A DNA stretch of 64,000 nucleotides from Bradyrhizobium sp. GTDB lineage: Bacteria; Pseudomonadota; Alphaproteobacteria; Rhizobiales; Xanthobacteraceae. Of this stretch, positions 17,509 to 27,101 are shown piece after piece. The position numbers were made by a program, and so were the translations under genes. The DNA lies in assembly GCF_030654605.1 (NCBI RefSeq), contig NZ_JAURXB010000258.1:48167-112166 (forward strand). The letters are read 5' to 3'. A model generated the notes under the pieces. It searched no databases. It saw only the letters and a program-made list of their open reading frames with translations, and was not told the DNA's origin. The first letter of the stretch is position 1. The number at the start of each line of letters is the position of its first letter.

Positions 17509-20003
17509 TGGCCGTTGTCGCCGCCCGCCAGGAAAGGTCGTCCGCGTTCCAGCGGCGCACGTTCGTGCGCCGCCACTGGAGTCGGTTGGCCGCAGCCGGC
17601 GTCCCGGTTCTGGCGCTGGCCGCCGGGCTGATTCTGGCCGCCGCGCTCGACATCGCGACCACCGCGCCGGCCTACGCGCAGGGCTTCACCTATAATCCGC
17701 GCCCGCCCAAGCCGGCGCCGCCCCGACCCGCCAATGACGGGCAGATGCTCGTCCAGGCGGTCGAGGTCAATTACGACTACAACAATCAGCGGGTGTCGGC
17801 GGTCGGCAACGTGCAGATGTTCTTCAACGGCACCGGCGTCGAGGCCGACAAGGTCATCTACGATCAGAAGACCAAGCGGCTTCACGCCGAGGGCAACATC
17901 CGCATGACCGATGCGGAAGGCAAGATCACCTACGCCAACGTCATGGATCTGAGCGACGACTACCGCGATGGATTCGTCGATTCGCTGCGCGTCGATACCG
18001 CCGACGCCACCCGAATGGCGGCGACGCGGATGGACCGCTCCAGCGGCAACTACACCGTTTTCGAGAACGGGGTTTATACTGCCTGCGCACCGTGCAAGGA
18101 CGATCCGAAGAAGCCGCCGCTGTGGCAGGTCAAGGGCGCGCGCATCATTCACGACCAGACCGAGAAGATGCTGTATTTCGAAAATGCGCAGCTGGAATTC
18201 TTCGGCGTTCCGATGGCGTATCTGCCGTATTTTTCGACGCCCGATCCGACCGTGAAGCGCAAGACCGGCTTCCTGATGCCGGGCTTCAGCTCGCTGACGG
18301 GCTATGGGTACGGCGTCGAGACGCCGTTCTATTGGGCCATCGCTCCCGACTATGACGCGACTTTCAACCCGCGTTTCACCACCCGGCAGGGCGTGCTGTT
18401 CCAGGGCGAATTCCGCCAGCGCCTGATGAACGGATCCTATCAGATCCGCGGCTACGGCATTAACCAGCTCGACCCCGGCGTCTACGCCGGCCAGCCCGGC
18501 GACCGCAACTTCCGCGGCGGCGTCGAAACCAAGGGCCAGTTCGCGATCAGCGATAAATGGGTGTGGGGTTGGGACGGCGTCCTGCTCTCCGACTACTACT
18601 TCATGACCGACTACCGCCTGGCCCAGTACCGCGATCCCCTGGGCTCGTTCCTGAGCCTGCCGACCGAAGCCATTTCGCAGCTTTACCTGACCGGCGTCGG
18701 CGACCGCAGCTTCTTCGACCTGCGCACGATCTATTACCTCAGCTTCTCGGGTAACCAGGACAAGGTCCCCGTCATTCACCCGGTCCTCGATTACTCGAAC
18801 GTGATCAACAGCCCGATCTTCGGCGGCGAGTTAAGCTACAAGACGAACCTGACCAGCCTGTCGCGGAGCACCGCGGCGTTCGACCCGATCACGACGGTGG
18901 CCAACACCCAGGGCCTGTGTCTGAACACGTCGGCCGATCCGCTGGCCCGGATGCCCAACGCCTGCCTGCTCCGCGGCGTACCCGGCACCTACACGCGGGC
19001 TACCGTCGAGGCGCAATGGCGGAAGTCGTTCACCGATCCGATCGGCCAGATCTGGACGCCGTTTGCCATCATCCGCGCCGATGCGATCGACGCCTCGATT
19101 TCCAACCAGCCGGGCGTTTCGAATTTCCTGCCCGTCGGCGACACCCAGGCACTGCGGGTGATGCCGACCGTCGGCCTCGAATATCGCTACCCCTTCATCA
19201 ACGTTCAGCCCTGGGGCTCCACCACGATCGAACCGATCGCGCAGATCATCCTTCGTCCCAATGAGACCTATGCCGGCAAGCTGCCCAACGAAGACGCCCA
19301 GAGCATGGTGTTCGACGCCAGCAACCTGTTCTCGGTCGACAAGTTCTCCGGCTACGACCGCGTCGAGGGCGGTGGCCGCGCCAATGTCGGCGTCCAGGCG
19401 ACCACGCAATTCGACCGCGGCGGCTCAGTCAATGTGCTGTTCGGGCAATCCTACCAGCTGTTCGGCCTGAACTCGTACGCGGTCGCTGACGGGACCAATA
19501 CCGGGCTTGCTTCCGGCCTGCAGGATACGCGATCCGACTATGTCGCTCGCGTCAATTATTCGCCCAACAGAACCTACACCGTCAGCATGCGCACGCGCGT
19601 CGACGAGGCCACACTCAATGTCAACCGTTTCGAGGCTGAAGGCCGCGCCAGCTTCGACCGCTGGTCGGTCGGCCTGACGTACGGCAATTACGCGGCGCAA
19701 CCGGAACTCGGTTACCTGACGCGTCGCGAGGGATTGCTCGGCAGCGGATCGATCAAGGTCGCCGCGAACTGGGTGGTGACGGGAGCCGCCCGGTGGGATC
19801 TTGAAGCCAACAAGATCAATCAGTACGTCGTCGGTGCCGGCTACGTCGACGACTGCTTCGTGCTGGCTGCCAACTACGTGACGTCCTACAGCTATTCGGC
19901 AGGCACCTTGCCGCCGGTGCTCAGTCACGCGTTCATGTTTCAGATCGGCCTGCGGACGCTTGCCACCACGTCCTCGACGAGCAGCTCCGCCGGTATACAA
20001 TAG
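17508..20003 (+). CDS. lptD: LPS-assembly outer membrane protein LptD
   Basis: 831 aa from the GTG at 17508, with a perfect AGGAGG at 17495-17500. It has a signal peptide (hydrophobic AAGVPVLALAAGLILAA, cleavage after AYAQ). The N-terminal OstA/LptA-like beta-jellyroll follows (DKVIYDQKTKRLHAEGNIRMT). The C-terminal half is the 26-strand type beta-barrel, with many alternating aromatic strands. LptD with LptE inserts lipopolysaccharide into the outer leaflet. It has the Cys pair near CAPCKDD plus later Cys that could form its disulfides. The gene is followed by a SurA-like chaperone, which is needed for LptD folding, a conserved arrangement. Confidence 0.95.
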   Translation: MAVVAARQERSSAFQRRTFVRRHWSRLAAAGVPVLALAAGLILAAALDIATTAPAYAQGFTYNPRPPKPAPPRPANDGQMLVQAVEVNYDYNNQRVSAVGNVQMFFNGTGVEADKVIYDQKTKRLHAEGNIRMTDAEGKITYANVMDLSDDYRDGFVDSLRVDTADATRMAATRMDRSSGNYTVFENGVYTACAPCKDDPKKPPLWQVKGARIIHDQTEKMLYFENAQLEFFGVPMAYLPYFSTPDPTVKRKTGFLMPGFSSLTGYGYGVETPFYWAIAPDYDATFNPRFTTRQGVLFQGEFRQRLMNGSYQIRGYGINQLDPGVYAGQPGDRNFRGGVETKGQFAISDKWVWGWDGVLLSDYYFMTDYRLAQYRDPLGSFLSLPTEAISQLYLTGVGDRSFFDLRTIYYLSFSGNQDKVPVIHPVLDYSNVINSPIFGGELSYKTNLTSLSRSTAAFDPITTVANTQGLCLNTSADPLARMPNACLLRGVPGTYTRATVEAQWRKSFTDPIGQIWTPFAIIRADAIDASISNQPGVSNFLPVGDTQALRVMPTVGLEYRYPFINVQPWGSTTIEPIAQIILRPNETYAGKLPNEDAQSMVFDASNLFSVDKFSGYDRVEGGGRANVGVQATTQFDRGGSVNVLFGQSYQLFGLNSYAVADGTNTGLASGLQDTRSDYVARVNYSPNRTYTVSMRTRVDEATLNVNRFEAEGRASFDRWSVGLTYGNYAAQPELGYLTRREGLLGSGSIKVAANWVVTGAARWDLEANKINQYVVGAGYVDDCFVLAANYVTSYSYSAGTLPPVLSHAFMFQIGLRTLATTSSTSSSAGIQ

Positions 20004-20074
20004 AGCCGGATCCGATGCCGCCGGACCATTGCCGCCATCGCGGATCCAGTTCGAACCGGGTTGATACAGCGAAG

Positions 20075-21019
20075 ATGATCATGACGAGCCCCACGCCCTT
20101 CCTCCGCCTTCGATCGCTCGTGCTGGGCTGCGCCGCGGCGCTGGTCCTGATGGCCGGCGGGTCGCCGCTGCAGGCGCAGTCCGTGGCGGTCATGGTCAAC
20201 GGCGAGCCCATCACCAATTTCGACATCGAACAACGCGGCAAGCTGAATTTCCTGTCCACGCGCAAGGCGCCGGTCCGCCAGGAAGTGATCAACGAACTGA
20301 TCGATGAAAAGGTCAAGATCAGGGAAGGCAAGAAATTCGGCGTCGAGCCGACTTCGACCGATGTCGATCAGTCCTATGCGCAGATGGCTTCGCGGATGCG
20401 CATGCCCGCCGAGCAGCTCAACAAGACGCTCGAGGCCCAGGGCATTCGCCCTGACACACTGAAGTCGCGCCTGAAGGCCGAGATCGTCTGGACCAGCCTG
20501 GTCCGCGGGCGCTTCAAGGGAAGCCTCCAGGTCGGGGAAAAGGACGTTGCCGCCGCCGCCCAGGCCGCGGGCAACGAGAAGCTCGAGGCCGAGGCCTTTG
20601 AATATCAGCTGCAGCCCGTCGTGTTGATCGTCCCGAAGGGATCAGCCCCCGCCCTCATCGAGGCACGGCGCAAGGAGGCCGAAGCATTGCGTAGCCGGGT
20701 GCAGACCTGCGAGGAGGCCAACGCGCTGTTCAAGTCCATGCAAAACGCCACGATACGCGCCGTCGTGACCAAGACGTCGGCCGACCTCCCGCAGGTGCTG
20801 CGCGAGGTACTCGACAAGACCCCGATCGGTCATCTGACCGCGCCCGAGCAGACGAAGGCGGGCGTCGAGATGGTGGCGTTGTGCGGACGCAAGCCGACCA
20901 CGGTCGACACGCCGAAGAAAAAGGAAATCCGCGACAAGATGTACGTCGAGAAGTACGAGGCGAAGTCGAAAGCCTACCTGCAGGATGTCCGCAAAGCCGC
21001 GATGATCGAATATCGTTGA
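20075..21019 (+). CDS. SurA-like periplasmic chaperone / PpiC-type peptidyl-prolyl isomerase
   Basis: 314 aa. A signal peptide (LRSLVLGCAAALVLMAGG, cleavage after LQAQ) is followed by the SurA N-terminal helical chaperone domain (VAVMVNGEPITNFDIEQR, about residues 36-160). A divergent parvulin-like region follows (about 165-280, EAFEYQLQPVVLIVP to VEMVALCGRK). The active-site pattern of parvulin is hard to see, so isomerase activity is uncertain. It likely helps outer-membrane proteins such as LptD to fold. Start chosen at the ATG 20075; an ATG two codons later is possible. Place in the lptD-surA-pdxA-rsmA series fits SurA. Confidence 0.88.
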   Translation: MIMTSPTPFLRLRSLVLGCAAALVLMAGGSPLQAQSVAVMVNGEPITNFDIEQRGKLNFLSTRKAPVRQEVINELIDEKVKIREGKKFGVEPTSTDVDQSYAQMASRMRMPAEQLNKTLEAQGIRPDTLKSRLKAEIVWTSLVRGRFKGSLQVGEKDVAAAAQAAGNEKLEAEAFEYQLQPVVLIVPKGSAPALIEARRKEAEALRSRVQTCEEANALFKSMQNATIRAVVTKTSADLPQVLREVLDKTPIGHLTAPEQTKAGVEMVALCGRKPTTVDTPKKKEIRDKMYVEKYEAKSKAYLQDVRKAAMIEYR

Positions 21020-21022
21020 TGC

Positions 21023-22027
21023 ATGGCAAAGCCCCTCGCGCTGACCTCAGGCGAACCCGCGGGCATCGGGCCCGACATCACGATCAAGGCGTGGCTGCGC
21101 CGCGATGAACTGAAGCTACCGGCATTCTATCTGGTCGGCGATCGCGACTCCGTTGGCAAGCGCGCGGAAGGCCTCGGACTGAAGGTAAAAATAGCCGACA
21201 TCCGGCCCGAGGATGCAGTCGCGGCATTCGCCGACGCCTTGCCGGTGGTGGCCACCCGCCATGCCGCAACGGCGCGGCCGGGCCAGCCCGACGACAGCAG
21301 CGCGGCGGCGGCACTGGCATCGATTCGTCAGGCGGTTGCCGACGTCGCCACCGGGCGGGCAAGCGCGGTCGTCACCAACCCGATCGCCAAGAGCGTGCTC
21401 TACCGCGCCGGTTTCCGGCATCCCGGCCATACCGAATTTCTGGCCGAACTCGCGACAAGCGGCGGTCGCACGCCGCAGCCGGTGATGATGTTGTGGTCGC
21501 CCACCCTCGCCGTCGTGCCCGTAACCATCCATCTTTCGCTGCGCGAGGCGATCGCGCAGCTGTCGAGCGAGTTGATCGTCAGCACGGCCCGCATCGCGGT
21601 GGCGGATCTGAAGGCCCGCTTCGGCCTCGCCCATCCGCGCCTCGCGGTATCCGGCCTCAATCCGCACGCCGGCGAAGACGGCTCGCTCGGCCTCGAGGAC
21701 CAGACCATCGTGGCGCCGGCGATCGAAATCCTGCGCAATGAAGGCATCGACGCACGGGGACCGCTTCCGGCCGACACCATGTTCCACGCTGCCGCGCGCA
21801 AGACCTATGATTGCGCGATCTGCATGTATCACGATCAGGCGCTGATCCCGATCAAGACCATTGCCTTCGAGGACGCGGTCAACGTCACGCTGGGACTGCC
21901 GTTCATCCGCACCTCGCCGGACCATGGCACGGCGTTCGACATTGCCGGCAGCGGACGCGCCAATCCGTCGAGCCTGATCGCGGCGCTTCGGCTGGCCGAC
22001 CGCATGGCGGCGGCGCGGCCGACATGA
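21023..22027 (+). CDS. pdxA: 4-hydroxythreonine-4-phosphate dehydrogenase PdxA
   Basis: 334 aa. NAD-dependent oxidation of 4-phosphohydroxy-threonine in the DXP-dependent pyridoxal phosphate pathway. It begins [19 protein letters not shown], the invariant GEP-GIGPD. The metal-binding His positions appear in GHTEFLA and in [11 protein letters not shown], and the C-terminal [14 protein letters not shown] closes the active site. It starts three bases after the surA-like stop and overlaps rsmA by four bases (ATGA), as in E. coli. Confidence 0.97.
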   Translation: MAKPLALTSGEPAGIGPDITIKAWLRRDELKLPAFYLVGDRDSVGKRAEGLGLKVKIADIRPEDAVAAFADALPVVATRHAATARPGQPDDSSAAAALASIRQAVADVATGRASAVVTNPIAKSVLYRAGFRHPGHTEFLAELATSGGRTPQPVMMLWSPTLAVVPVTIHLSLREAIAQLSSELIVSTARIAVADLKARFGLAHPRLAVSGLNPHAGEDGSLGLEDQTIVAPAIEILRNEGIDARGPLPADTMFHAAARKTYDCAICMYHDQALIPIKTIAFEDAVNVTLGLPFIRTSPDHGTAFDIAGSGRANPSSLIAALRLADRMAAARPT

Positions 22028-22884
22028 GCGGCATCGACGACCTGCCGCCGCTCCGCGACGTCATTCGTCAGCATGACCTCTCGGCCCGCAAATCGCTCGG
22101 ACAGAATTTCCTGCTCGACCTCAACCTCACCGCCCGGATCGCGCGTGCGGCGGGCCCGCTGGAAGACGCCACGGTCATCGAGATCGGTCCCGGCCCGGGC
22201 GGGCTGACGCGCGCACTGCTGGCGCTGGGCGCGCGGCGCGTCATCGCGGTGGAGCGCGACGAGCGGGCGCTGCCGCCGCTCGAGGAAATTGCAAAACGCT
22301 ATCCGGGACGACTGGAGATCATCTGCGCCGATGCGCAGACGTTCGATCCACGGCCATTGCTCGGCGGTGTGCAGGCGAAAATCGTCGCCAACCTGCCCTA
22401 CAATATCGCGACCCCGCTGCTGATCGACTGGCTGTCGATCGAGCCGTGGCCGCCCTGGTACGACATGATGGTGCTGATGTTCCAGCGCGAGGTGGCCGAG
22501 CGCATCGTCGCACGCGAGAATGACGAGGCCTATGGACGGCTGGCCGTGCTCGCGAACTGGCGCGCCGAAACCAGGATCCTGTTCGATATTTCCCCGGCGG
22601 CATTCGTGCCGCAGCCCAAGGTCACTTCCTCGGTGGTGCGGCTGGTGCCGCGCCCGGCGCCGGAAACGTGCGACCGCCGGGCGCTCGAGCAGGTCGCGGC
22701 GGCGGCCTTCGGTCAGCGGCGAAAAATGCTGCGGCAGAGCCTCAAATCGCTAGGTGTCGATCCGGCCCGGCTGGCCGCCGCAGCCGGGGTCGATCTGACC
22801 CGGCGCGCCGAAACCGTCGCGGTCTCCGGCTTTGTTGCCATGGCCCGCGAATTGATAAATATACGCCCGACAAAACCGTCCTGA
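22024..22884 (+). CDS. rsmA: 16S rRNA dimethyladenosine transferase RsmA (KsgA)
   Basis: 286 aa from the ATG at 22024 which overlaps the pdxA stop; an apparent 71-codon extension is the pdxA region read in another frame. It dimethylates A1518 and A1519 in the 3' helix of 16S rRNA. Motif [14 protein letters not shown] binds SAM, and the catalytic [11 protein letters not shown] (motif IV N-L-P-Y) is intact, preceded by LGQNFL. Last gene of the lptF-to-rsmA operon; 30 bp later the alcohol dehydrogenase begins. Confidence 0.97.
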   Translation: MSGIDDLPPLRDVIRQHDLSARKSLGQNFLLDLNLTARIARAAGPLEDATVIEIGPGPGGLTRALLALGARRVIAVERDERALPPLEEIAKRYPGRLEIICADAQTFDPRPLLGGVQAKIVANLPYNIATPLLIDWLSIEPWPPWYDMMVLMFQREVAERIVARENDEAYGRLAVLANWRAETRILFDISPAAFVPQPKVTSSVVRLVPRPAPETCDRRALEQVAAAAFGQRRKMLRQSLKSLGVDPARLAAAAGVDLTRRAETVAVSGFVAMARELINIRPTKPS

Positions 22885-22913
22885 GCAAAACCGTTCCAAG
22901 GGAGAGAAACGCC

Positions 22914-23972
22914 ATGGCGCTGATGAAACGCCAGTCATTGGTCAAATTCGATGCGCCGCTGTGCGAAACCATCGTCGATACGCCGAAGCCGCAGGGCAAC
23001 GAAGTGCTGGTCCGCATCGAGCGCTGCGGGCTGTGCCATTCCGATCTGCATATCCAGGATGGTTATGCCGACCTCGGCGGCGGCAAGAAGCTCGACACCA
23101 CGCGCGGCATGACGCTGCCGTTCACGCTGGGACACGAGATCGCCGGCGTGATCGAGGAAACAGGTGCCGATGTTTCGAAGGACCTGATCGGAAAAAAGGT
23201 AGCCGTCTTCCCCTGGATCGGCTGCGGCCAGTGCCGCGACTGTCTCAATGGCGATGAAAATCTCTGCGCCAAGCAGCGTTTCCTCGGCGTCTCCATCGAC
23301 GGCGGCTTCGCCAGCCACGTGCTGGTGCCCGACGCCAAATATCTCCTGGATTACGACCCGCTGCCGGTCAATCAGGCCGCGACCCTGATGTGCTCCGGCG
23401 TCACCGCCTATGGCGCGCTGAAGCGGCTGGTCGATCGGCCGCGGCAGCGCAATTTGCTGCTGATCGGCCTCGGCGGCGTGGGCATGATGGGACTGTCGTT
23501 CGCGCAGGCGATGTTCAAGCAGCCGATTTCGGTCGCCGATCTGAGCGCTGCTGCGCGCGAAGCCGCGCTGCAGAACGGGGCCGCGGTCGCCTACGATCCT
23601 TCCGAGGCCGACATCGCCAAACGCATTCTCAAGGAAACCGAGGGCGGTTTTGACGCGGTGGTGGATTTCGCCGGCAACGAGAAATCGATGGCCTTTGCGG
23701 TTGCCGCGGTGGCGCGCGGCGGCAAGATCGTGGTCTCCGGACTGATGGGCGGCAATTTCAGCCTGCCGATGGTGCAGTGGATCTACAAGCGCATGACCAT
23801 CGAGGGCTTCATGGTCGGAACGCTGGCCGAAGCCAGGGAATTGATGGCGCTGGCCCGTGCCGGCAAGATCAAGCCGACGCCGATGAAGGAAGAGCCGATG
23901 GGCGAGGTCCAGAAATGGATCGACGAGTTGCGGGCCGGCAAGGTCGTCGGGCGCATCGTGCTGAAGAATTGA
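22914..23972 (+). CDS. zinc-dependent alcohol dehydrogenase family protein
   Basis: 352 aa from the ATG at 22914 with AAGGGAGAG upstream. It shows the medium-chain dehydrogenase plan: GroES-like N-terminal domain with catalytic-zinc ligands in RCGLCHSD and GHEIAG, a structural zinc loop with four Cys (CGQCRDCLNGDENLC), and a Rossmann domain (LIGLGGVGMMGL). The nucleotide specificity and alcohol are unknown. A 9-bp inverted repeat follows the stop. It lies after rsmA, but its own Shine-Dalgarno and distance allow a separate promoter within rsmA. Nothing in the neighbourhood tells its substrate. Confidence 0.9.
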   Translation: MALMKRQSLVKFDAPLCETIVDTPKPQGNEVLVRIERCGLCHSDLHIQDGYADLGGGKKLDTTRGMTLPFTLGHEIAGVIEETGADVSKDLIGKKVAVFPWIGCGQCRDCLNGDENLCAKQRFLGVSIDGGFASHVLVPDAKYLLDYDPLPVNQAATLMCSGVTAYGALKRLVDRPRQRNLLLIGLGGVGMMGLSFAQAMFKQPISVADLSAAAREAALQNGAAVAYDPSEADIAKRILKETEGGFDAVVDFAGNEKSMAFAVAAVARGGKIVVSGLMGGNFSLPMVQWIYKRMTIEGFMVGTLAEARELMALARAGKIKPTPMKEEPMGEVQKWIDELRAGKVVGRIVLKN

Positions 23973-23980
23973 CACGGTCT

Positions 23981-24011
23981 TGCCGGGCAGCGCTTCTCGC
24001 GGTGCCCGGCA
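23981..24011 (+). terminator. terminator-like hairpin after the alcohol dehydrogenase
   Basis: TGCCGGGCA (23981-23989) and TGCCCGGCA (24003-24011) form a 9-bp perfect stem, and inner GCG/CGC bases can extend it. No clear T-run follows, so termination efficiency is uncertain. Confidence 0.45.
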
Positions 24012-24052
24012 GGTGCTAGGCTGCTCCCATTATATTTGGGGATGCATTGGGG

Positions 24053-25402
24053 ATGCGCCGGCCGGCCAATTGCGGACGTCTGGGACTTGCGGCGCTGAGT
24101 GCGCTGCTGCTGGCGATTTTTGCCGGCCCCGCCGCGGCAGAGAAACGCATCGCGCTGGTGGTCGGAAATTCCGCTTACCAGAACATCACGCGGCTCGATA
24201 ATCCCAAAAACGACGCGACGCTGATGGCCGACACGCTGTCGGGCCTTGGTTTCGCGCTGATCGGTGGCCGCGCCCAGCTCGACCTCGACAAGCAATCGCT
24301 CGATACCGCCGTGCAGAACTTCGGCCGGCAAATCCAGGGCGCCGACGTGGCGCTGTTCTATTATGCCGGCCACGGCGTACAGGTCAGCGGTTCGAATTAC
24401 CTGGTGCCGGTCGGCGCCAATCCAACCCGCGAGGCGGACGTCGACTTCCAGATGGTGGACGTCAATCTCGTGCTGCGCCAGATGCAGGGTTCCGGCACGC
24501 GGCTCAACATGGTGATCCTCGATGCCTGCCGTAATAATCCGTTCGGCGCCCGCGGATTGCGCGCGTCCGATGGCGGCCTGGCCCAAATGCGGGCGCCGGA
24601 GGGCACCCTGATCTCCTACGCGACGCAGCCCGGCAGCGTCGCCCAGGATGGCAGCGACGGCCACAGCCCCTATACCAGGGCCCTGGCGGCGACCATTCGG
24701 CTGGCCGGGCTCGACATCTTCCAGACCTTCAACCAGGTCGGCCTCGCCGTGAAGCGGCAGACCGGCGGATCGCAACAGCCCTGGGTGTCGTCGTCGCCGA
24801 TCGACGGCACCTTCTATTTCGTGGCACCGCTAGCCGCGGCCTCGCCGCAGGTGGCCGTGGCGCCGCCCCGGCTGTCCGATACGCTGCGTCCGGATCCAGA
24901 CCGGGTCCCGATCAAGGATGCCGTGCTGCTGCGGGAACTGAGCGACCGGCTCTATGAACGCAACTTCGATCCGGAGCCGCTCGACAGCAAGAACGGCATG
25001 AAGCTCGCGATCGCCAGGTTTCAGGAAAAAAGCAGCATGACGCCGACAGGCGAAGCCACCGAGGGCGTGCTGACGCGGTTGCGAAAAATGGAGGACCTGA
25101 AGCCGTGGGGGTCGATCGTCTATGGTCCCGACAGCGACAAATGGGGCATCTCCTGGAATCACGCATCGCGACGGGCCGCTGTGGAAGATGCGCGCTCGAA
25201 CTGCGGTACAAGCAAATGTCCGGTTGAGCTGAGTTTTTACGGAACGCGGTGCGGAGCCTTCGCGATTTCAGGAAAATCATGGTCGCTGGTGGCGCGGGAT
25301 ACCGTCCAGCGGGCCAGGGACGCGGCGCTTGACGAGTGCGGCAAGACTGGCAAGTCTTGCCGGATTATCGGAGCGGCGTGTGCCGACGGCTCCGGCCGCT
25401 GA
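24053..25402 (+). CDS. exported caspase-family protein with DUF4189-like C-terminus
   Basis: 449 aa. A signal peptide (GLAALSALLLAIFAGPAAA) precedes a caspase/peptidase C14-like domain (about 31-260). It starts KRIALVVGNSAYQNI; the catalytic dyad is intact, with H107 in YYAGHGV and C159 in LDACRNN. A linker follows. Next comes a helical stretch (about 290-345, LAIARFQEKSSMTPTGEAT) resembling a peptidoglycan-binding-like repeat. The C-terminal domain begins with PWGSIVYGP and has six or more Cys, like DUF4189. The ATG at 24053 was taken; a TTG six bases earlier is possible. Caspase-like proteases with this plan are known in Bradyrhizobium but the targets are not. Since it is exported, it should act in the periplasm or outside. 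Confidence 0.88.
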   Translation: MRRPANCGRLGLAALSALLLAIFAGPAAAEKRIALVVGNSAYQNITRLDNPKNDATLMADTLSGLGFALIGGRAQLDLDKQSLDTAVQNFGRQIQGADVALFYYAGHGVQVSGSNYLVPVGANPTREADVDFQMVDVNLVLRQMQGSGTRLNMVILDACRNNPFGARGLRASDGGLAQMRAPEGTLISYATQPGSVAQDGSDGHSPYTRALAATIRLAGLDIFQTFNQVGLAVKRQTGGSQQPWVSSSPIDGTFYFVAPLAAASPQVAVAPPRLSDTLRPDPDRVPIKDAVLLRELSDRLYERNFDPEPLDSKNGMKLAIARFQEKSSMTPTGEATEGVLTRLRKMEDLKPWGSIVYGPDSDKWGISWNHASRRAAVEDARSNCGTSKCPVELSFYGTRCGAFAISGKSWSLVARDTVQRARDAALDECGKTGKSCRIIGAACADGSGR

Positions 25403-25423
25403 ATACACTCTGATTCATTGGAA

Positions 25424-25948
25424 ATGATGCTGATGCCAAACCCCATTCGACGCCCGAACAGGATTGCCCTTCTTTGCGCCCTCGCCATCGGGATCGGCCC
25501 CGCCACCGCGCTCGCGCAATCCGGCAGCGCCGGTGGCAGCATCGGCAACGACGAAAAGTCGGTGTCCGGTTCACGGCAGGCGCCGCGGTCGGTCGAGACT
25601 GAAAAGCCGGCGCGGCGAAGCAAGCCCGAAGCCGGCGAACCGCGCCGCGCCGCACGAAAAAGTGGTGGTGGTGCTGGCAGCGGTGGCGGCAATTTCGACG
25701 GAGCATGGGTGGCCCATTCCGTGGGTACGACCTGCGGCGCCGCGACCGAGAGATTTATCATCAGCAGCGGCAGGCTTTCGGGAGAACTCAGTTCCGGCCA
25801 GGTCAGTCCAAATGGCTCGACGACGTCGGGCGGGTCCGCCTCCGGCGTGAGCTGGAACAGCTCGGGCCGCTTCTCGGGCCGCAGCGGCTCCGGGACGTTC
25901 AGGCGATCGGACGGTTGTACCGGACGATGGACGGCGTCGAAACAGTAG
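25424..25948 (+). CDS. hypothetical exported Gly/Ser-rich protein
   Basis: About 174 aa. A signal peptide (RIALLCALAIGIGPATALAQ) is followed by a basic, disordered segment (residues about 35-90) with a Gly/Ser run (SGGGAGSGGGNFDG). A short domain follows (AWVAHSVGTTCGAATERFIISSGRLSG ... SGRSGSGTFRRSDGCTGRW) with two Cys that may pair. The start is uncertain: ATGs at 25424, 25427 and 25433 are all in frame after a weak GGAA. It begins 21 bp after the caspase-like gene and may be co-transcribed with it. I recognise no family; a similar Ser/Gly beta-type domain occurs in several rhizobial secreted proteins. Confidence 0.7.
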   Translation: MMLMPNPIRRPNRIALLCALAIGIGPATALAQSGSAGGSIGNDEKSVSGSRQAPRSVETEKPARRSKPEAGEPRRAARKSGGGAGSGGGNFDGAWVAHSVGTTCGAATERFIISSGRLSGELSSGQVSPNGSTTSGGSASGVSWNSSGRFSGRSGSGTFRRSDGCTGRWTASKQ

Positions 25949-26095
25949 CCAGACTCGATCGATTTAGCCCGCGCCGAGGCTGAATATCCGAGCCTAAATT
26001 AAGCCCTATCCCCTCCGGAATTGCGGCTCATTGCCACCCAAGTCTTTGCCGACATAGGGGGCGTGAAGCGTCGCGTATCATCCCCGGAGATGAAA

Positions 26096-27091
26096 ATGTC
26101 CAGTCGAACCGCAAAATTGGTGTCCGCCATTTTCACCACCCTGCTCGCTTGTGCACCGCTCATCACCGCATCGCATGGCGCGCCGGCCGAAGCCGAAAAA
26201 TGTCTCTCCGGACCGAAAGGCGCCCCGCCCGCAGGCGGTCATTGGTATTATCGCGTCGACCGCTCCACCAAGCGCGCCTGCTGGTACATCGGCGACGCCA
26301 AGGAAAAAATCACGGAAAAAAAAGCGGAAAAAATCGCGCGGGCCGCGCCGGAAACTTCGCCGCCGGCGGCCAATTCCGCTTCGCCGCCGGGCAGCGCCAA
26401 TACGCAGTCTTCAATCGCCAACGCGCGCGCCGAACTGCCGTTGCCGCAATCGCGCGCCGAGCAGGAAACCAGCGTTTTCACTGCGCCGCGCCCGCTGGCC
26501 ACGGTCGCCGGTGCGATCAGCCCGGACAACGACCCGCGTGCAAATGCAGACGATGCCCGCGCCCGGAGATCGATCGTCGCTTCGCGTTGGGGTGAACTGG
26601 CGGCCAGCAGTACACAGGCCAGCCCCGAACCGTCCAATTCCGCGCCGGCAAATCCCGGGGCTGCGCCCACGGCTTCCAGGGCCGCGCCAACGCCTTCCAC
26701 GGCCGCGCCAGCGCCAGTGAAGGCCGCGCCACCGGCCGCCGCGCTCCCGCTTGCCGCAGCGGACGCATCGTCGACCGAAAAACCAGCCGGCTCGGTCCAG
26801 ATGCTGCTGATCGCCATCCTTGGCGCACTGGCGCTTGCGGGCCTGCTGGCGAGCGCGATTTTCAGGCTCAGCCGGCGACGGAGCAACATTCGCATCGACC
26901 GGCGCGTGAACTGGGATTCGGTGCGGACCGACCGGCCGTCGCTATCGGATGAGGCGCGAGCCGCCAGATCGATGAGGGCGCTCGACTTGCTGCCGCAGGG
27001 TAGTCTTCCCCGCGAGCTGCGCGCGGCGGATGATCCGGACCAACGGATCGCGCAAATGCTCTCGCGGCTGCCGCGAAGGGCCGCGACCTGA
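26096..27091 (+). CDS. hypothetical exported, membrane-anchored Ala/Pro-rich protein
   Basis: 331 aa from the ATG at 26096 (GGAG six bases upstream; a second ATG sits at 26090). There is a signal peptide (KLVSAIFTTLLACAPLITA). A short conserved-looking patch follows, HWYYRVDRSTKRACWYIGD (about residues 48-66), with CWY after a basic run. About 150 residues are rich in Ala, Pro, Ser, with repeats in the 180-235 region. One membrane helix follows (VQMLLIAILGALALAGLLASAIF), then a basic, cytoplasmic tail of about 75 residues. I do not recognise a family, though the HWYYR-x-D...CWY patch occurs in other rhizobial exported proteins. The 3' end is close to the convergent gmk (10 bp). Confidence 0.7.
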   Translation: MSSRTAKLVSAIFTTLLACAPLITASHGAPAEAEKCLSGPKGAPPAGGHWYYRVDRSTKRACWYIGDAKEKITEKKAEKIARAAPETSPPAANSASPPGSANTQSSIANARAELPLPQSRAEQETSVFTAPRPLATVAGAISPDNDPRANADDARARRSIVASRWGELAASSTQASPEPSNSAPANPGAAPTASRAAPTPSTAAPAPVKAAPPAAALPLAAADASSTEKPAGSVQMLLIAILGALALAGLLASAIFRLSRRRSNIRIDRRVNWDSVRTDRPSLSDEARAARSMRALDLLPQGSLPRELRAADDPDQRIAQMLSRLPRRAAT

Positions 27092-27101
27092 CCGCCCGGA
27101 G

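Noticed and set aside
26640..26760. Ala/Pro repeats as a minisatellite
   Set aside because: Units are irregular at DNA level; it is low-complexity coding sequence of the exported protein.
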